DNA of 64,000 nt from Virgibacillus_F necropolis_A (GTDB taxonomy: Bacteria; Bacillota; Bacilli; Bacillales; Amphibacillaceae), in NCBI RefSeq assembly GCF_044793635.1, contig NZ_CP084992.1, positions 2,604,001-2,668,000 of the forward strand, in the 5' to 3' direction. The notes under the pieces were generated by a model. It worked only from the letters and a program-made list of their open reading frames with translations, had not been told where the DNA came from and made no database searches. Positions 47,264 to 55,268 of the stretch are shown here, in pieces (positions within the stretch are counted from its first letter, which is position 1; every line of letters starts with the position of its first letter). The position numbers were made by a program, and so were the translations under genes.

Positions 47264-47911
47264 GTGTTACAAAATAAAATTCCGCAGGCTACTGCTAAGC
47301 GTTTACCGTTATATTACCGGTTTATAAATAACTTACATCACCAAGGGAAAACCCGTGTATCATCAAAAGAATTAAGTGAGGCAGTTAAAGTCGATTCAGC
47401 TACAATTCGCAGGGATTTTTCCTACTTTGGTGCTTTAGGGAAAAAGGGTTATGGCTACAATGTTGAATATTTATTAGAGTTTTTCAGGAAAACATTAGAC
47501 CAGGATGAACTAACAGAAGTTGCTCTAATTGGCGTTGGAAATCTGGGGACAGCATTTCTTCACTATAATTTTATGAAAAATAATAATACAAAAATCATGA
47601 TGGCATTTGATGCGGAACCTAGTAAAGTGGGGGCTGACATCGGTGGGATACCTGTTTATCATATTGATGAATTAGAAGAAAAAATGAAAGACGTGCATGT
47701 TGCTATATTGACTGTTCCATCCAGTGAGGCAGAGGGAATTACCGAACGACTCGTTAAAACAGGAGTTTCCGGAATCCTGAATTTCACACCTGCAAGAATT
47801 ACCGTACCAGACAATATACGTGTGCACCATATTGATCTTGCTGTCGAGTTGCAAGCATTGGTGTATTTTTTGAAGCATTATCCGTTGAATGAAGTAGCGG
47901 TAGAAGAATAG
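47264..47911 (+). CDS. rex: redox-sensing repressor Rex
   Basis: A 215-residue repressor. The N-terminal winged helix (ATAKRLPLYYRFINNLHHQG, VSSKELSEAVKVDSATIRRDFSYFGALGKKGYGYNV) is followed by a Rossmann domain (LIGVGNLGTAFLHYNF, MMAFDAEPSKVG, VAILTVPSSEAE). NADH binding releases it from DNA, derepressing fermentative genes. GTG start 47264 follows AAGGGGG, just after the moaC stop. In B. subtilis tatAy-tatCy follow; here an accessory segment begins instead. Confidence 0.95.
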   Translation: MLQNKIPQATAKRLPLYYRFINNLHHQGKTRVSSKELSEAVKVDSATIRRDFSYFGALGKKGYGYNVEYLLEFFRKTLDQDELTEVALIGVGNLGTAFLHYNFMKNNNTKIMMAFDAEPSKVGADIGGIPVYHIDELEEKMKDVHVAILTVPSSEAEGITERLVKTGVSGILNFTPARITVPDNIRVHHIDLAVELQALVYFLKHYPLNEVAVEE

Positions 47912-47977
47912 CGAATTTCTAAAAAACCAGATGGCCTTTCCCTCCCGCAGAATAAGGAATGCTTCTTGAATAGGCAT

Positions 47978-48128
47978 CGCATGAAGAAAAAGTGCTTTTC
48001 TTTTTCGAGGAGTCTACGTGTTTACGGGCTGCTGGTATAATATTTGCCAATAACAGCATTCATTAGTTGAAAGAAATGACAAAGAATGCTTACGTAAATA
48101 GCTTTACCAGTCCAGCATCGTTCTGGGC
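47978..48128 (+). repeat. repeat remnant joined to the truncated ATPase
   Basis: The part 48010-48128 (TCTACGTG, TACGGGCTGCTGGTATAATA, TTGCCAATAAC, then ATGACAAAGAATGCTTACGT and ACCAGTCCAGCATCGTTC) recurs inside MITE-like element 1 at 19145-19252. The preceding AAGAAAAAGTG ... TTTTTCGAGGA stem also occurs near 58136. Confidence 0.7.
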
Positions 48129-48510
48129 ATTAGAATTTATTAAGGCACTCAAAACGAAGCATGGAAATGTAGCGATGGTTGGTGACGGTGTTAATGATGC
48201 TCCAGCACTTGCAACTGCGACGGTTGGAATTGCCATGGGCGGAGCTGGGACCGACACAGCGCTCGAGACAGCCGATATTGCGTTAATGGCTGATGATTTA
48301 GAAAAGCTTCCATATACAATTGCTTTGAGTAGAAAAACACTAGCGATTATTAAGCAAAATGTCTCGTTTGCTCTTGGACTCAAGGTGTTAGCGCTTCTAC
48401 TAATTATTCCTGGTTGGCTTACACTGTGGCTGGCAATATTTGCTGATATGGGAGCAACTCTTATCGTAGTGTTAAATTCTTTACGTCTAATGAACGCAAA
48501 ATATTCCTAG
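48126..48510 (+). pseudogene. 3' remnant of a heavy-metal P1B-type ATPase
   Basis: Only the last 125 residues remain: KALKTKHGNVAMVGDGVNDA (the hinge motif GDGVNDAPALA), then GIAMGGAGTDTALETADIAL, the final membrane helices (VLALLLIIPGWLTLWLAIFA) and SLRLMNAKYS. The phosphorylation domain (DKTG), the metal-translocating CPC helix and the N-terminal metal-binding domain are missing. The sequence joins repeat DNA at about 48128. The frame is open back to an ATG at 48076 within the repeat, but the product could not pump. It faces a CDF gene, and it was probably a zinc/cadmium-type exporter. Confidence 0.85.
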
Positions 48511-48519
48511 AAATTAAAA

Positions 48520-48549
48520 TGACCCCCACTGAAATTTCAGTAGGGGTCA
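48520..48549. terminator. bidirectional terminator between the ATPase remnant and the CDF gene
   Basis: TGACCCC and GGGGTCA flank ACTGAAATTTCAGT, giving one long hairpin used from both sides. Confidence 0.8.
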
Positions 48550-48557
48550 ATTACATG

Positions 48558-49502
48558 TTAATGGCTATGGCTATGTGATGTGGAGCTATGATCATTTTGA
48601 CACATGAGCGAATCATCGTGTGTATGTTCATTATTTTCCATCTGTATTGTTACATGACCAATTCCTTTATGTTCTAACTCATGTTCAATCGTTCGTAATA
48701 ATTCCTGACACTCATGAATCGATAAGTCGCCATCTACAACTGCGTGACAGGAAAGTGCATTTTGCCCACTAGTTATACTCCAAACGTGTAAATCGTGTAT
48801 GCTTAGGATTCCTTCGACGTGTTCCATTGTTTGAATAATATCGTCTAATTCAATATTTTTTGGTGTACCTTCCATTAATACATGAATGGCATCCTTGGTA
48901 ACCCTCCAACCACTGATCAATACAAGAATAGCAACAATAACACTTGCTAGTGGATCGGCCCATCCCCAGTTGAAGAACATAATGAGTAAAGCAGCGACAA
49001 TAGCACCGACGGAACCGAGTAAATCACCCAGTACATGAAGAAATGCTGCACGTAGGTTTAAATTTTCCTTCGTATCACCACGCATTAAAATCCAAGCAAC
49101 GGTAAGGTTAACAAGTAATCCGATAATAGCAATTATTAGCATTCCAGTAGATGCGACTTCAGGCGGATTTGCAAAACGTTGATAAGCTTCATATAAAATA
49201 TATAGTGAAATGAGCGTAAGTGTTACGCCATTGAATAGAGCAGCAAGTATTTCAAAACGTTTATAGCCATACGTTTTACTGTGGCTTGCAACCCTTTCAC
49301 CTAAGACAAAAGCTAATACACCAACTCCGAGTGATACAGAATCACTTAACATATGCCCAGCATCAGAAAGTAAAGCTAGACTATTCGTTACAAATCCTCC
49401 AATTGCTTCTACAATCATGAATCCAGTCGTAATGATAAAACTTATAAGTAAAGCTTTTTTATTTGCACCATGCGTATGGTCATGCCCATGATCGTGTCCC
49501 AA
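48558..49502 (-). CDS. cation diffusion facilitator (CzcD-like Zn/Co/Cd exporter)
   Basis: A 314-residue CDF transporter with His-rich ends (GHDHGHDHTHG, SSTSHSHSH). Six membrane segments include the metal site LALLSDAGHMLSDSVSLG (HD pair) and LHVLGDLLGSVGAI (HxxxD); the C-terminal cytoplasmic domain starts near HVLMEGTP. It should exchange Zn2+ (or Co2+, Cd2+) for protons outward. TTG start at 49502 lies 6 nt after AGGAGGAG. It follows the ArsR/SmtB gene in the same orientation, so the two probably form one metal-induced operon. Confidence 0.93.
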   Translation of the reverse strand: MGHDHGHDHTHGANKKALLISFIITTGFMIVEAIGGFVTNSLALLSDAGHMLSDSVSLGVGVLAFVLGERVASHSKTYGYKRFEILAALFNGVTLTLISLYILYEAYQRFANPPEVASTGMLIIAIIGLLVNLTVAWILMRGDTKENLNLRAAFLHVLGDLLGSVGAIVAALLIMFFNWGWADPLASVIVAILVLISGWRVTKDAIHVLMEGTPKNIELDDIIQTMEHVEGILSIHDLHVWSITSGQNALSCHAVVDGDLSIHECQELLRTIEHELEHKGIGHVTIQMENNEHTHDDSLMCQNDHSSTSHSHSH

Positions 49503-49599
49503 TGTTACTCCTCCTATCCACTATTCATGACTATATTTATATATATTCATATAACAATATTGTTGCTATAAAGTATTTATTACTCATTCAAAATTAAAA

Positions 49600-49926
49600 T
49601 TAGTTATGGCTGGCGTGATCGATTGTTTGTTTCAACATATTCATGACATGTTCATCATCATGAGAATAAAATAAGGTAGTACCTTCTCGACGGTATTTTA
49701 CTAGCCGTAAATTTTTTAGAAAACGTAATTGGTGGGAAACGGTCGACTGCCTAAGGTGTAGGTTTTCTGCGATGCCATTTACAGAGTACTCTTTATGAAA
49801 AAGTAAATGAAGAATTCGAATTCTTGTAGGATCACCTAAAGCTTTGAATGTTTGAGAAACTACAAATAATGTTTCTTCATCTATATCCTTATCATTGATC
49901 TTTTCTATTTCTTTTTTTTCATCCAT
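49600..49926 (-). CDS. ArsR/SmtB-family metal-sensing repressor (CzrA-like)
   Basis: A 108-residue winged-helix repressor: FKALGDPTRIRILHLLFHKE, VNGIAENLHLRQSTVSHQLR (recognition helix) and YRREGTTLFYSHDDEHVMN. The alpha-5 zinc site is intact (D-x-H in DDEHVMN, then H-xx-H in DHASH), which is the CzrA/SmtB type that senses Zn/Co; there is no Cys-based alpha-3 site of the CadC/ArsR type. A likely operator lies 68 bp upstream. It should repress itself and the CDF gene. Confidence 0.92.
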   Translation of the reverse strand: MDEKKEIEKINDKDIDEETLFVVSQTFKALGDPTRIRILHLLFHKEYSVNGIAENLHLRQSTVSHQLRFLKNLRLVKYRREGTTLFYSHDDEHVMNMLKQTIDHASHN

Positions 49927-49993
49927 TATAATTCCCTCCCTTTTTATAATTAATTCACATTACAGATCGGATAATAATTATTTATGTATGTAT

Positions 49994-50013
49994 ATATTAG
50001 CATATGCTCATAT
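49994..50013. promoter_or_regulatory. SmtB/CzrA-type operator
   Basis: ATATTAGCAT-ATGCTCATAT, a 10-10 inverted repeat with one mismatch, upstream of the metal-sensor gene; the flanks TATATA fit a promoter. Confidence 0.65.
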
Positions 50014-50067
50014 TGTATGATTTATATATGGAACTGTCAACTCCAGTTTTTATAAATGGCTCTTTTC

Positions 50068-50452
50068 GTACGCATTGTTGCTTTTCATCTTCATATTTGA
50101 AATACAATGCGAAGTGACTGCTGTTGTTTTCCGCTGCGGGGTCTTCAGACTCGTGCTGTTCCCGCAGGAGTCAACTGTCCCCCGCTCCAAACAACTGCCA
50201 TAATAGTGAATGAGCTGTAAAGTACTATTCTCAAACACCGTGATAGTGTAGGAAATCCACGTAGACTCCTGCGGGAAAGCGAAGTGATGAGACCCCGCAG
50301 AGAGCGGTCTTCGCGATCGAGGAGGCTCAGCGCAAGCCCGCGGAAAGCGTAGTGGATTTCCGGAACGGTAGCAGGGCACTGAACATGGTTTTTGGTTACG
50401 TCGCAATATATATCTATTCTCTTATAAAGCAACAATCTTTGGGAATACAGCT
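50068..50452. mobile_element. MITE-like element 2
   Basis: Ends (GTACGCATTGTTGCTTTTCA at left; GTTACGTCGCAATATATATC with AAAGCAACAATCTTTGGGAA at right) match the ends of element 1 in inverted fashion. The interior has two opposed copies of the GACTCCTGCGGG/GACCCCGCAG repeat. No open frame looks real. From 50453 to 50533 only a leader for the ZIP gene is seen. Confidence 0.75.
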
Positions 50453-50533
50453 TTATAAATTGATCGAGGCTAGTATATTCAAACCTGATTAGCCATATAA
50501 AATAATTACAAGCTATTAATAGGGAGCGATTTA

Positions 50534-51259
50534 ATGAGTACAGCATGGATTATTGGGACTCTCGCTTCTGCTCTAGGAATTGGAGTAGGAGGAGGTCTTG
50601 CATGGATAATGAAAGGTTTCCAACAAGGCTTTGTTTTTATTTATTCATTATGTACGGGGTTAATAATGGGATTGTTATTCCTTGAAATGATCCCAGAAAG
50701 CATTGAGTTAGGTGGATGGGCTATTCTAGCGTTTGGTGTCGCCACAGGATTAATACTTTTTCAATACATTCATCATTTTATGGATAAAATAACGATCATT
50801 ACAAATAGTCATCAAAAGGATATTTTTGTTCGTTCAGGCGTTCTTTTAACGATTAGTATAGCGATTCACAACTTTCCTGTAGGTATTGCACTTGGCTCAA
50901 CCATTGGTACAGATTTTGGTGGATTGATGCTAACAACTCTCGTATTACACAACATACCTGAGGGAATTATTATTTTTACACCTTTGTTTTTAGCAGGATT
51001 TGGTTTTTTTACCTGGGTTTTGTTCACAAGCCTTATTTCTTTTCCTATTTTAATCGGTTCAGTGTTGGGGCAATTTTTTGAAATTGGAATGACCCCGTTA
51101 CTAGCCTTCATTATAAATCTGGCTATTACTGTGATATTTATGGTTGCAATTAAAGAAATTTTTGGAGAAGCAGTTAAAAATTCATCCCTATGGTTTTGTT
51201 CAATGATAGGAATAATTGGGTTTGGTATGATAAGTATTTATTTGTTTCTATTGAATTAA
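50534..51259 (+). CDS. ZIP-family divalent metal transporter
   Basis: A 241-residue, eight-helix ZIP protein. The metal-binding helices are visible: SIAIHNFPVGIALGSTIG (TM4 HNxxxG) and LVLHNIPEGIIIFTPLF (TM5 HNxPEG). ZIP proteins carry zinc or similar ions into the cytoplasm, the opposite direction to the nearby CDF exporter, though some bacterial ones work both ways. ATG 50534 follows AGGGAG. The next gene codes for a Cys-rich copper-type protein 90 bp away, so copper or zinc handling is the theme. It is probably separately regulated from the CDF operon, since it is divergent from it. Confidence 0.92.
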   Translation: MSTAWIIGTLASALGIGVGGGLAWIMKGFQQGFVFIYSLCTGLIMGLLFLEMIPESIELGGWAILAFGVATGLILFQYIHHFMDKITIITNSHQKDIFVRSGVLLTISIAIHNFPVGIALGSTIGTDFGGLMLTTLVLHNIPEGIIIFTPLFLAGFGFFTWVLFTSLISFPILIGSVLGQFFEIGMTPLLAFIINLAITVIFMVAIKEIFGEAVKNSSLWFCSMIGIIGFGMISIYLFLLN

Positions 51260-51348
51260 AATAACGAAAAGCCTTGAGGGCAATGTATAAATACAATAAT
51301 AATAGTCAAAGTTATCTAAGAAAGTATGATAGCAAAGGAGGTCTTTAA

Positions 51349-51693
51349 ATGGGAGTATTGTCAACGTCACCATCAAATATGGATGCGTGTATTGATGCTT
51401 GCTTTAAATGTCTAAGAGCATGTGAGGAGTGTTTGACAGCTTGCCTGAATGAACCGGACGTGGAAGCAAGAATTAAATGTATTCAAACACTGGATGATTG
51501 TGCTGATATTTGTAGTCAAGCAACACAATTAATGTCCCGAAATAGTTTGTTGTCGGTTCAATTGTGCAATGTATGTGCGACTATATGTGAGCAATGTGCA
51601 GCAGAATGTGGAAAGATGAAAGATACACATTGTCAAGAATGTGCAATAATATGTCAAAAATGTGCGGAAGAATGCCGTAAAATGACTGGATAG
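51349..51693 (+). CDS. Cys-rich four-helix-bundle copper-storage-type protein (Csp3/YhjQ-like, DUF326)
   Basis: A 114-residue helical protein with 19 cysteines in repeated CxxxC patterns (DACIDACFKCLRACEECLTA, then LCNVCATICEQCAAECGKM and HCQECAIICQKCAEECRKM). This is the pattern of cytosolic copper storage proteins (Csp3), in which the cysteines line the inside of a four-helix bundle and bind many Cu(I) ions; B. subtilis Csp3 also has 19 Cys. There is no signal peptide, so it is cytosolic. The start is behind a perfect AAAGGAGG. A strong terminator follows. Confidence 0.9.
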   Translation: MGVLSTSPSNMDACIDACFKCLRACEECLTACLNEPDVEARIKCIQTLDDCADICSQATQLMSRNSLLSVQLCNVCATICEQCAAECGKMKDTHCQECAIICQKCAEECRKMTG

Positions 51694-51737
51694 GATTTTG
51701 ATAAAGATGAACGTATGAGTAATTTTATTTTCAGTAT

Positions 51738-51787
51738 AAGATGCTGCCTCAGAAGCCGAACTTCCGAGACAGCATCTTATTTTTTTA
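51738..51787. terminator. terminator after the Csp gene
   Basis: AAGATGCTG pairs with CAGCATCTT, with CTC/GAG and GAA/TTC extensions, then TTTTTT. It may also end the minus-strand gene at 51801. Confidence 0.85.
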
Positions 51788-51800
51788 TCGGGTCACAACA

Positions 51801-52355
51801 CTAATTCAATGGACGATAGAAATGTTCATCTGATATAGGTATAATCGGTCCGAGTTGATTATATACAATAATGAATAACACGAATGCGAATAAGCACAGA
51901 ACGATAAACGGTTGATTTTTATTTTTGTTCAAAAATTCCTGCCTGATTAGTTGAAACAGAATCAAAATAACTGAAATAAATACCATAACCATCATTTTAA
52001 TTAAGGAATCCTGAAATTCAGATGCAATCATTTGGCCGAGCATAGCGCCCATCATGCCACCCATTATGCCTGATAGTGTGCCGTCTAGAACTGCAAGTAA
52101 ACTAATGGGTAAACCTGCTAGAAAACCAGCTGCGACTCCGGTTATGATACCTAAAATAGTAGAGTCATATAGATTGTCAGAAAGAAGAATACCAAAGATT
52201 AGACCAACTGTTAACCCGACAATCATTCCAAGAGACATCGCAATCATCATACCTGTCATTGCAGGTATTTTATTTCGTTGATAGATGGTGAGAATTACTA
52301 CTGTTGCCGTTAAAATGAAGATGATAAATAGTGTAATAAATAAAGGGAACGTCAT
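51801..52355 (-). CDS. unrecognised Gly/Met-rich membrane protein
   Basis: A 184-residue hydrophobic protein I do not recognise. It has about five or six membrane segments, among them an N-terminal anchor (LFITLFIIFILTATVVILTI) and glycine- and methionine-rich helices (MTGMMIAMSLGMIVGLTVGL, GIMGGMMGAMLGQMI) that look like glycine-zipper packing. The ATG at 52355 follows GGAGG. It lies tail-to-tail with the copper-storage gene. Methionine-rich helices beside a copper protein make a metal-related role possible, but nothing in the sequence proves it. Confidence 0.7.
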   Translation of the reverse strand: MTFPLFITLFIIFILTATVVILTIYQRNKIPAMTGMMIAMSLGMIVGLTVGLIFGILLSDNLYDSTILGIITGVAAGFLAGLPISLLAVLDGTLSGIMGGMMGAMLGQMIASEFQDSLIKMMVMVFISVILILFQLIRQEFLNKNKNQPFIVLCLFAFVLFIIVYNQLGPIIPISDEHFYRPLN

Positions 52356-52522
52356 ATAATTTATCCTCCAACTCGTCCAGATAATTCATTATATGTTTTA
52401 AATCAACGGAAATTCATCATGTGGAAATAGGCCTTTTGGCAGTTGTTTGATAAGGCAACATTCACCTATTATGACATAGTATGTAATTTGGAAATAGTTG
52501 TATAAAATATGGGAGGGCCCTT

Positions 52523-53545
52523 ATGATGAGAAAAAATTTGTTTGCTGTGATGATGGTATTATTGCTAAGTGTTTTTACTGTAGCTTGTTCGGACGAAGCG
52601 GCTAGTGAGAAAGAAGCAAAAGATACGGAAAAACAAGAAGAAGCCAACAATAAAGAGGATACGGAAAAAGAAGAAAGTAAGGTACCGGGTGATGAAGAAT
52701 TAATTGCAATACTGGAGGAAAATGTTCAAACGCTGATGGATAAAGATTTAGAAGCACATATGAAAACAATTCACAGCGAGTCACCAGGCTATGATCAAAC
52801 AAAGAAAACCATTGAAATGTTGAAATCATATGAATTAGATTTGAAGCTTATGGATATGAGTGTTGAAGATAAGTCTGAAACACAGGCAAAGGTAGCCTAT
52901 ACACAAACAGCCATCAAATTAGAGGGTCCAGAATATCAAAATAATAAAATTGTCGGTGTCCATACCTTAAAGCCAGAAGATGGAAAATGGAAGATATACA
53001 GTTCAGAGGTAAAAGAAACAATTGCGTTAGATGCCAATGGAGAGCCTATTGATCAAGCAGCTTCTTCGAATGTAGCTGTAAAGGGTGATTATGCTCCTCT
53101 TATGAAAAAGCTGCAAATAAATTTAGATAAAGAGAAGTGGACGGTTGGCGCATATCAGGAAAAGGCTGGAGCAGCAATCTTAGAATTTTTGCCAAAAGGT
53201 GAAACGGTACAAAACTACTCTGAGTTATTTACCGTGCAATTCTATGAAGATGGTAAGAAAGAAATAGGCACGCAAGCATGGATAGAGACAATGGAGAAAA
53301 ATTTAAACGATGTGATTACCGGGGAATTAGTATTCGAGGTAATCGAGCAAAAAGATAAGGAAGGGATTTACTTTTTCTCTGTTTCAGGTGATGAAACACA
53401 AAAGGATCAACAAGAATTAGCACGTGTATTTGTTGAAGATAACAACCTTTTCGTAGCACGTTATACATTGATGGAACAAACAATGGACAAAGAAACAAAA
53501 AGTAAATGGCTTGAAAAACTAAAGAATGTGAAACTAGGTAAATAA
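52523..53545 (+). CDS. lipoprotein of unknown function with NTF2-like-looking N-terminal domain
   Basis: A 340-residue lipoprotein. The signal peptide RKNLFAVMMVLLLSVFTVAC ends in lipobox TVAC, followed by a highly charged linker (SEKEAKDTEKQEEANNKEDT). Residues about 60-175 (NVQTLMDKDLEAHMKTIHSE, KVAYTQTAIKLEG, VHTLKPEDGKWKIYSSEVKE) resemble an NTF2/SnoaL-type fold, as in many Bacillus surface lipoproteins. A second domain follows (VQFYEDGKKEIGTQAWIETM), ending MDKETKSKWLEKLKNVKLG. The start is behind GGGAGGG. I cannot assign a function. Confidence 0.75.
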   Translation: MMRKNLFAVMMVLLLSVFTVACSDEAASEKEAKDTEKQEEANNKEDTEKEESKVPGDEELIAILEENVQTLMDKDLEAHMKTIHSESPGYDQTKKTIEMLKSYELDLKLMDMSVEDKSETQAKVAYTQTAIKLEGPEYQNNKIVGVHTLKPEDGKWKIYSSEVKETIALDANGEPIDQAASSNVAVKGDYAPLMKKLQINLDKEKWTVGAYQEKAGAAILEFLPKGETVQNYSELFTVQFYEDGKKEIGTQAWIETMEKNLNDVITGELVFEVIEQKDKEGIYFFSVSGDETQKDQQELARVFVEDNNLFVARYTLMEQTMDKETKSKWLEKLKNVKLGK

Positions 53546-53587
53546 AAAACAAGGAGTAGCTTCGAAAAAGCTACTCCTTGTTTTTAT
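53545..53587. terminator. bidirectional terminator between the lipoprotein and ydiK
   Basis: ACAAGGAGTAGCT pairs perfectly with AGCTACTCCTTGT (13 bp), with A-rich left and T-rich right flanks. Confidence 0.9.
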
Positions 53588-53768
53588 TATTACGAACATG
53601 ATTCCGCATGAGTCGTAACGCTATACCGAAATCCAATGTAGCAAAAATCGCTAGAAGCATCGTAGTGGAATTCCACACGGTTTCTCCCGCGCTTCGTGTG
53701 GCCATATAAACAAACAATACACCCATTATAAAATATATATTGGCCATTGCCTTCGGTGAAGTTCCCAT
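53571..53768 (-). CDS. ydiK: YdiK-family small membrane protein
   Basis: A 65-residue protein with two membrane segments (MANIYFIMGVLFVYMA, STTMLLAIFATLDFGIALRL) and a basic tail (RNHVRNNKNKE), matching YdiK/DUF4305. I start at ATG 53768 (MGTSPKAMANIYF), 10 nt after GGAGG; a TTG at 53786 would include the ribosome site itself. The order ydiL then ydiK upstream of groES, all on the strand opposite to groES, is conserved in Bacillus. Function unknown. Confidence 0.82.
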   Translation of the reverse strand: MGTSPKAMANIYFIMGVLFVYMATRSAGETVWNSTTMLLAIFATLDFGIALRLMRNHVRNNKNKE

Positions 53769-53775
53769 AAAATTA

Positions 53776-54489
53776 TTAGCCTCCAATTAAAATCATTTGC
53801 AGTGTTTCGGCCTTCTTTTGTAACCGCTCTATATCCTCAGGTGAAAGTGAAAGTTGAACAAGTACAGATATGGAGTTTAATGCCATATGAACAAAGATTG
53901 GAACAAGTATCCGTTTTGTTTTTACATATAAATACGCAAATACAAACCCCATTGAACTGTAGATAAGGATATGTTGTGGTTCTCCGTGAATAATTCCAAA
54001 TACTAATGCAGAAAGTAATGCCGCTAGAAAGAAGTTCATTCTCTTATAAAAGTTTCCAAAAATAATCTTTCTAAATATAATTTCCTCTACAATGGGCGCA
54101 ATTAACGCTGGGATAATCATAAATATAGGTGCAGCCCGTGTTATATCAATAATCTGCTGTGTATTAGCGGAACCAGACTCAATACCTAATAACTGTATTT
54201 CAATGGTTGCTGCTATATATTGAGCAATATACGCCATAAATACCCCAGCAACTATCCATAGCACAATAGAGCCAGGTTTTGCAGCATCGCGTGCAGTGGG
54301 TGCTTTCATGTACGGTTTCATGATTATAAGAATTACAATCATCCCAGCTGTAAAGCTAAAGATTGTCCAATAAATAACTGCCTGGAATTCACTTATCGGT
54401 AGCGTTGCAAATAAAATTGGTGCAAAGAGTATTCCAGAAAATTGCATGATAATGTAGGTTAAAATGACATACCAATAACGCTTGGTCAA
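53776..54489 (-). CDS. ydiL: CPBP family intramembrane metalloprotease (YdiL)
   Basis: A 237-residue protein with seven or eight membrane segments. The CAAX-protease/bacteriocin-processing (Abi) motifs are intact: APIVEEIIFRKIIFGNFYKR (EExxxR), FGIIHGEPQHIL (His) and FVHMALNSISV (HxxxN). It may act on membrane peptides. TTG start at 54489 gives MTKRYWYVILTYIIMQFSG, aligned with B. subtilis YdiL (QYWFIILTYIIMQFS), behind AAGGAG. It forms an operon with ydiK. Confidence 0.9.
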   Translation of the reverse strand: MTKRYWYVILTYIIMQFSGILFAPILFATLPISEFQAVIYWTIFSFTAGMIVILIIMKPYMKAPTARDAAKPGSIVLWIVAGVFMAYIAQYIAATIEIQLLGIESGSANTQQIIDITRAAPIFMIIPALIAPIVEEIIFRKIIFGNFYKRMNFFLAALLSALVFGIIHGEPQHILIYSSMGFVFAYLYVKTKRILVPIFVHMALNSISVLVQLSLSPEDIERLQKKAETLQMILIGG

Positions 54490-54585
54490 AATGAAACGAC
54501 TCCTTCAATAGTCAATTATATATGTTTTCTAATATATGCAGTAGTGTGTAGTGCTATTAATCAAGTTTTTAAAAACTCTATTACA

Positions 54586-54731
54586 TCTAGCTCCAGCGCC
54601 CATTGCCTAGTGCCCTTCCGGCACCTTCTTACGATTAAGTCAACATCGAATCGCTAACGCTCTTCGTGTTTCCTTTATCTCATACGGTTCCGTCCAGGTC
54701 ATACGGCAATAACCGGGCGCTTACACTTTTC
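54586..54731 (+). repeat. dispersed palindromic repeat R7
   Basis: Starts TCTAGCTCCAGCGCCCATTG, ends GGGCGCTTACACTTTTC. The interior (CTAGTGCCCTTCCGGCACCT, AAGTCAACATCGAATCGCT, CATACGGTTCCGTCCAGGTC) matches R8 at both sides. Confidence 0.85.
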
Positions 54732-54825
54732 TATTATATTTTATCATATTTGTTGACGTGCTTATAATAGAATGGTTTAGGTAGAGGTGCTAGAAAATTT
54801 TTTTGTAAAATATAGCTATCATTAC

Positions 54826-54854
54826 TTGCAATTTTATCCTGTATTATTTATGAT
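54826..54854 (+). promoter_or_regulatory. SigA promoter of groES-groEL
   Basis: TTGCAA, 17-nt spacer, TATGAT, immediately before the CIRCE operator. Confidence 0.85.
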
Positions 54855-54864
54855 AATAATGGAA

Positions 54865-54891
54865 TTAGCACTCAGGTGTTTAGAGTGCTAA
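54865..54891 (+). promoter_or_regulatory. CIRCE operator (HrcA-binding)
   Basis: TTAGCACTC, 9 nt, GAGTGCTAA: a perfect consensus. HrcA bound here should repress groESL until heat or unfolded protein drains GroEL. Confidence 0.97.
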
Positions 54892-54933
54892 ATAATCATA
54901 ATAAATGCAAAATGAATTAAGGAGGTTGTCTGC

Positions 54934-55218
54934 ATGATTAAACCACTAGGAGATCGTGTTGTAATCGAGCTTGTTGAACAAGAGGAAAAGACTGCAAGCG
55001 GTATTGTACTACCAGACTCTGCAAAAGAAAAGCCACAAGAAGGTAAAGTACTTGCAGTAGGTACTGGTCGCGTAACAGATAACGGAGAAAAAATTGCGCT
55101 TGAGGTTTCTGAAGGAGATCGCATTATTTTTTCAAAGTTTGCTGGTACAGAAGTGAAATACGATGGTACAGAATACTTAATTCTTCGTGAAAATGACATT
55201 TTAGCTGTTGTGAGCTAA
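54934..55218 (+). CDS. groES: co-chaperonin GroES
   Basis: A 94-residue chaperonin cap (IKPLGDRVVIELVEQEEKTA, mobile loop TASGIVLPDSAKEKPQEG, then VLAVGTGRV and DRIIFSKFAGTEVKYDG). Its heptamer closes the GroEL chamber. The ATG follows TTAAGGAGG. Controlled by the CIRCE site upstream. Confidence 0.97.
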   Translation: MIKPLGDRVVIELVEQEEKTASGIVLPDSAKEKPQEGKVLAVGTGRVTDNGEKIALEVSEGDRIIFSKFAGTEVKYDGTEYLILRENDILAVVS

Positions 55219-55268
55219 TAGCAACTCTGATATTACTTAGGAAACGAATTTAAGGAGGGCATTATAAA

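Noticed and set aside
48067..48510. A 147-residue plus-strand frame read as a complete small gene
   Set aside because: The first 20 residues are translated repeat DNA; the rest is only the C-terminal part of a P-type ATPase.
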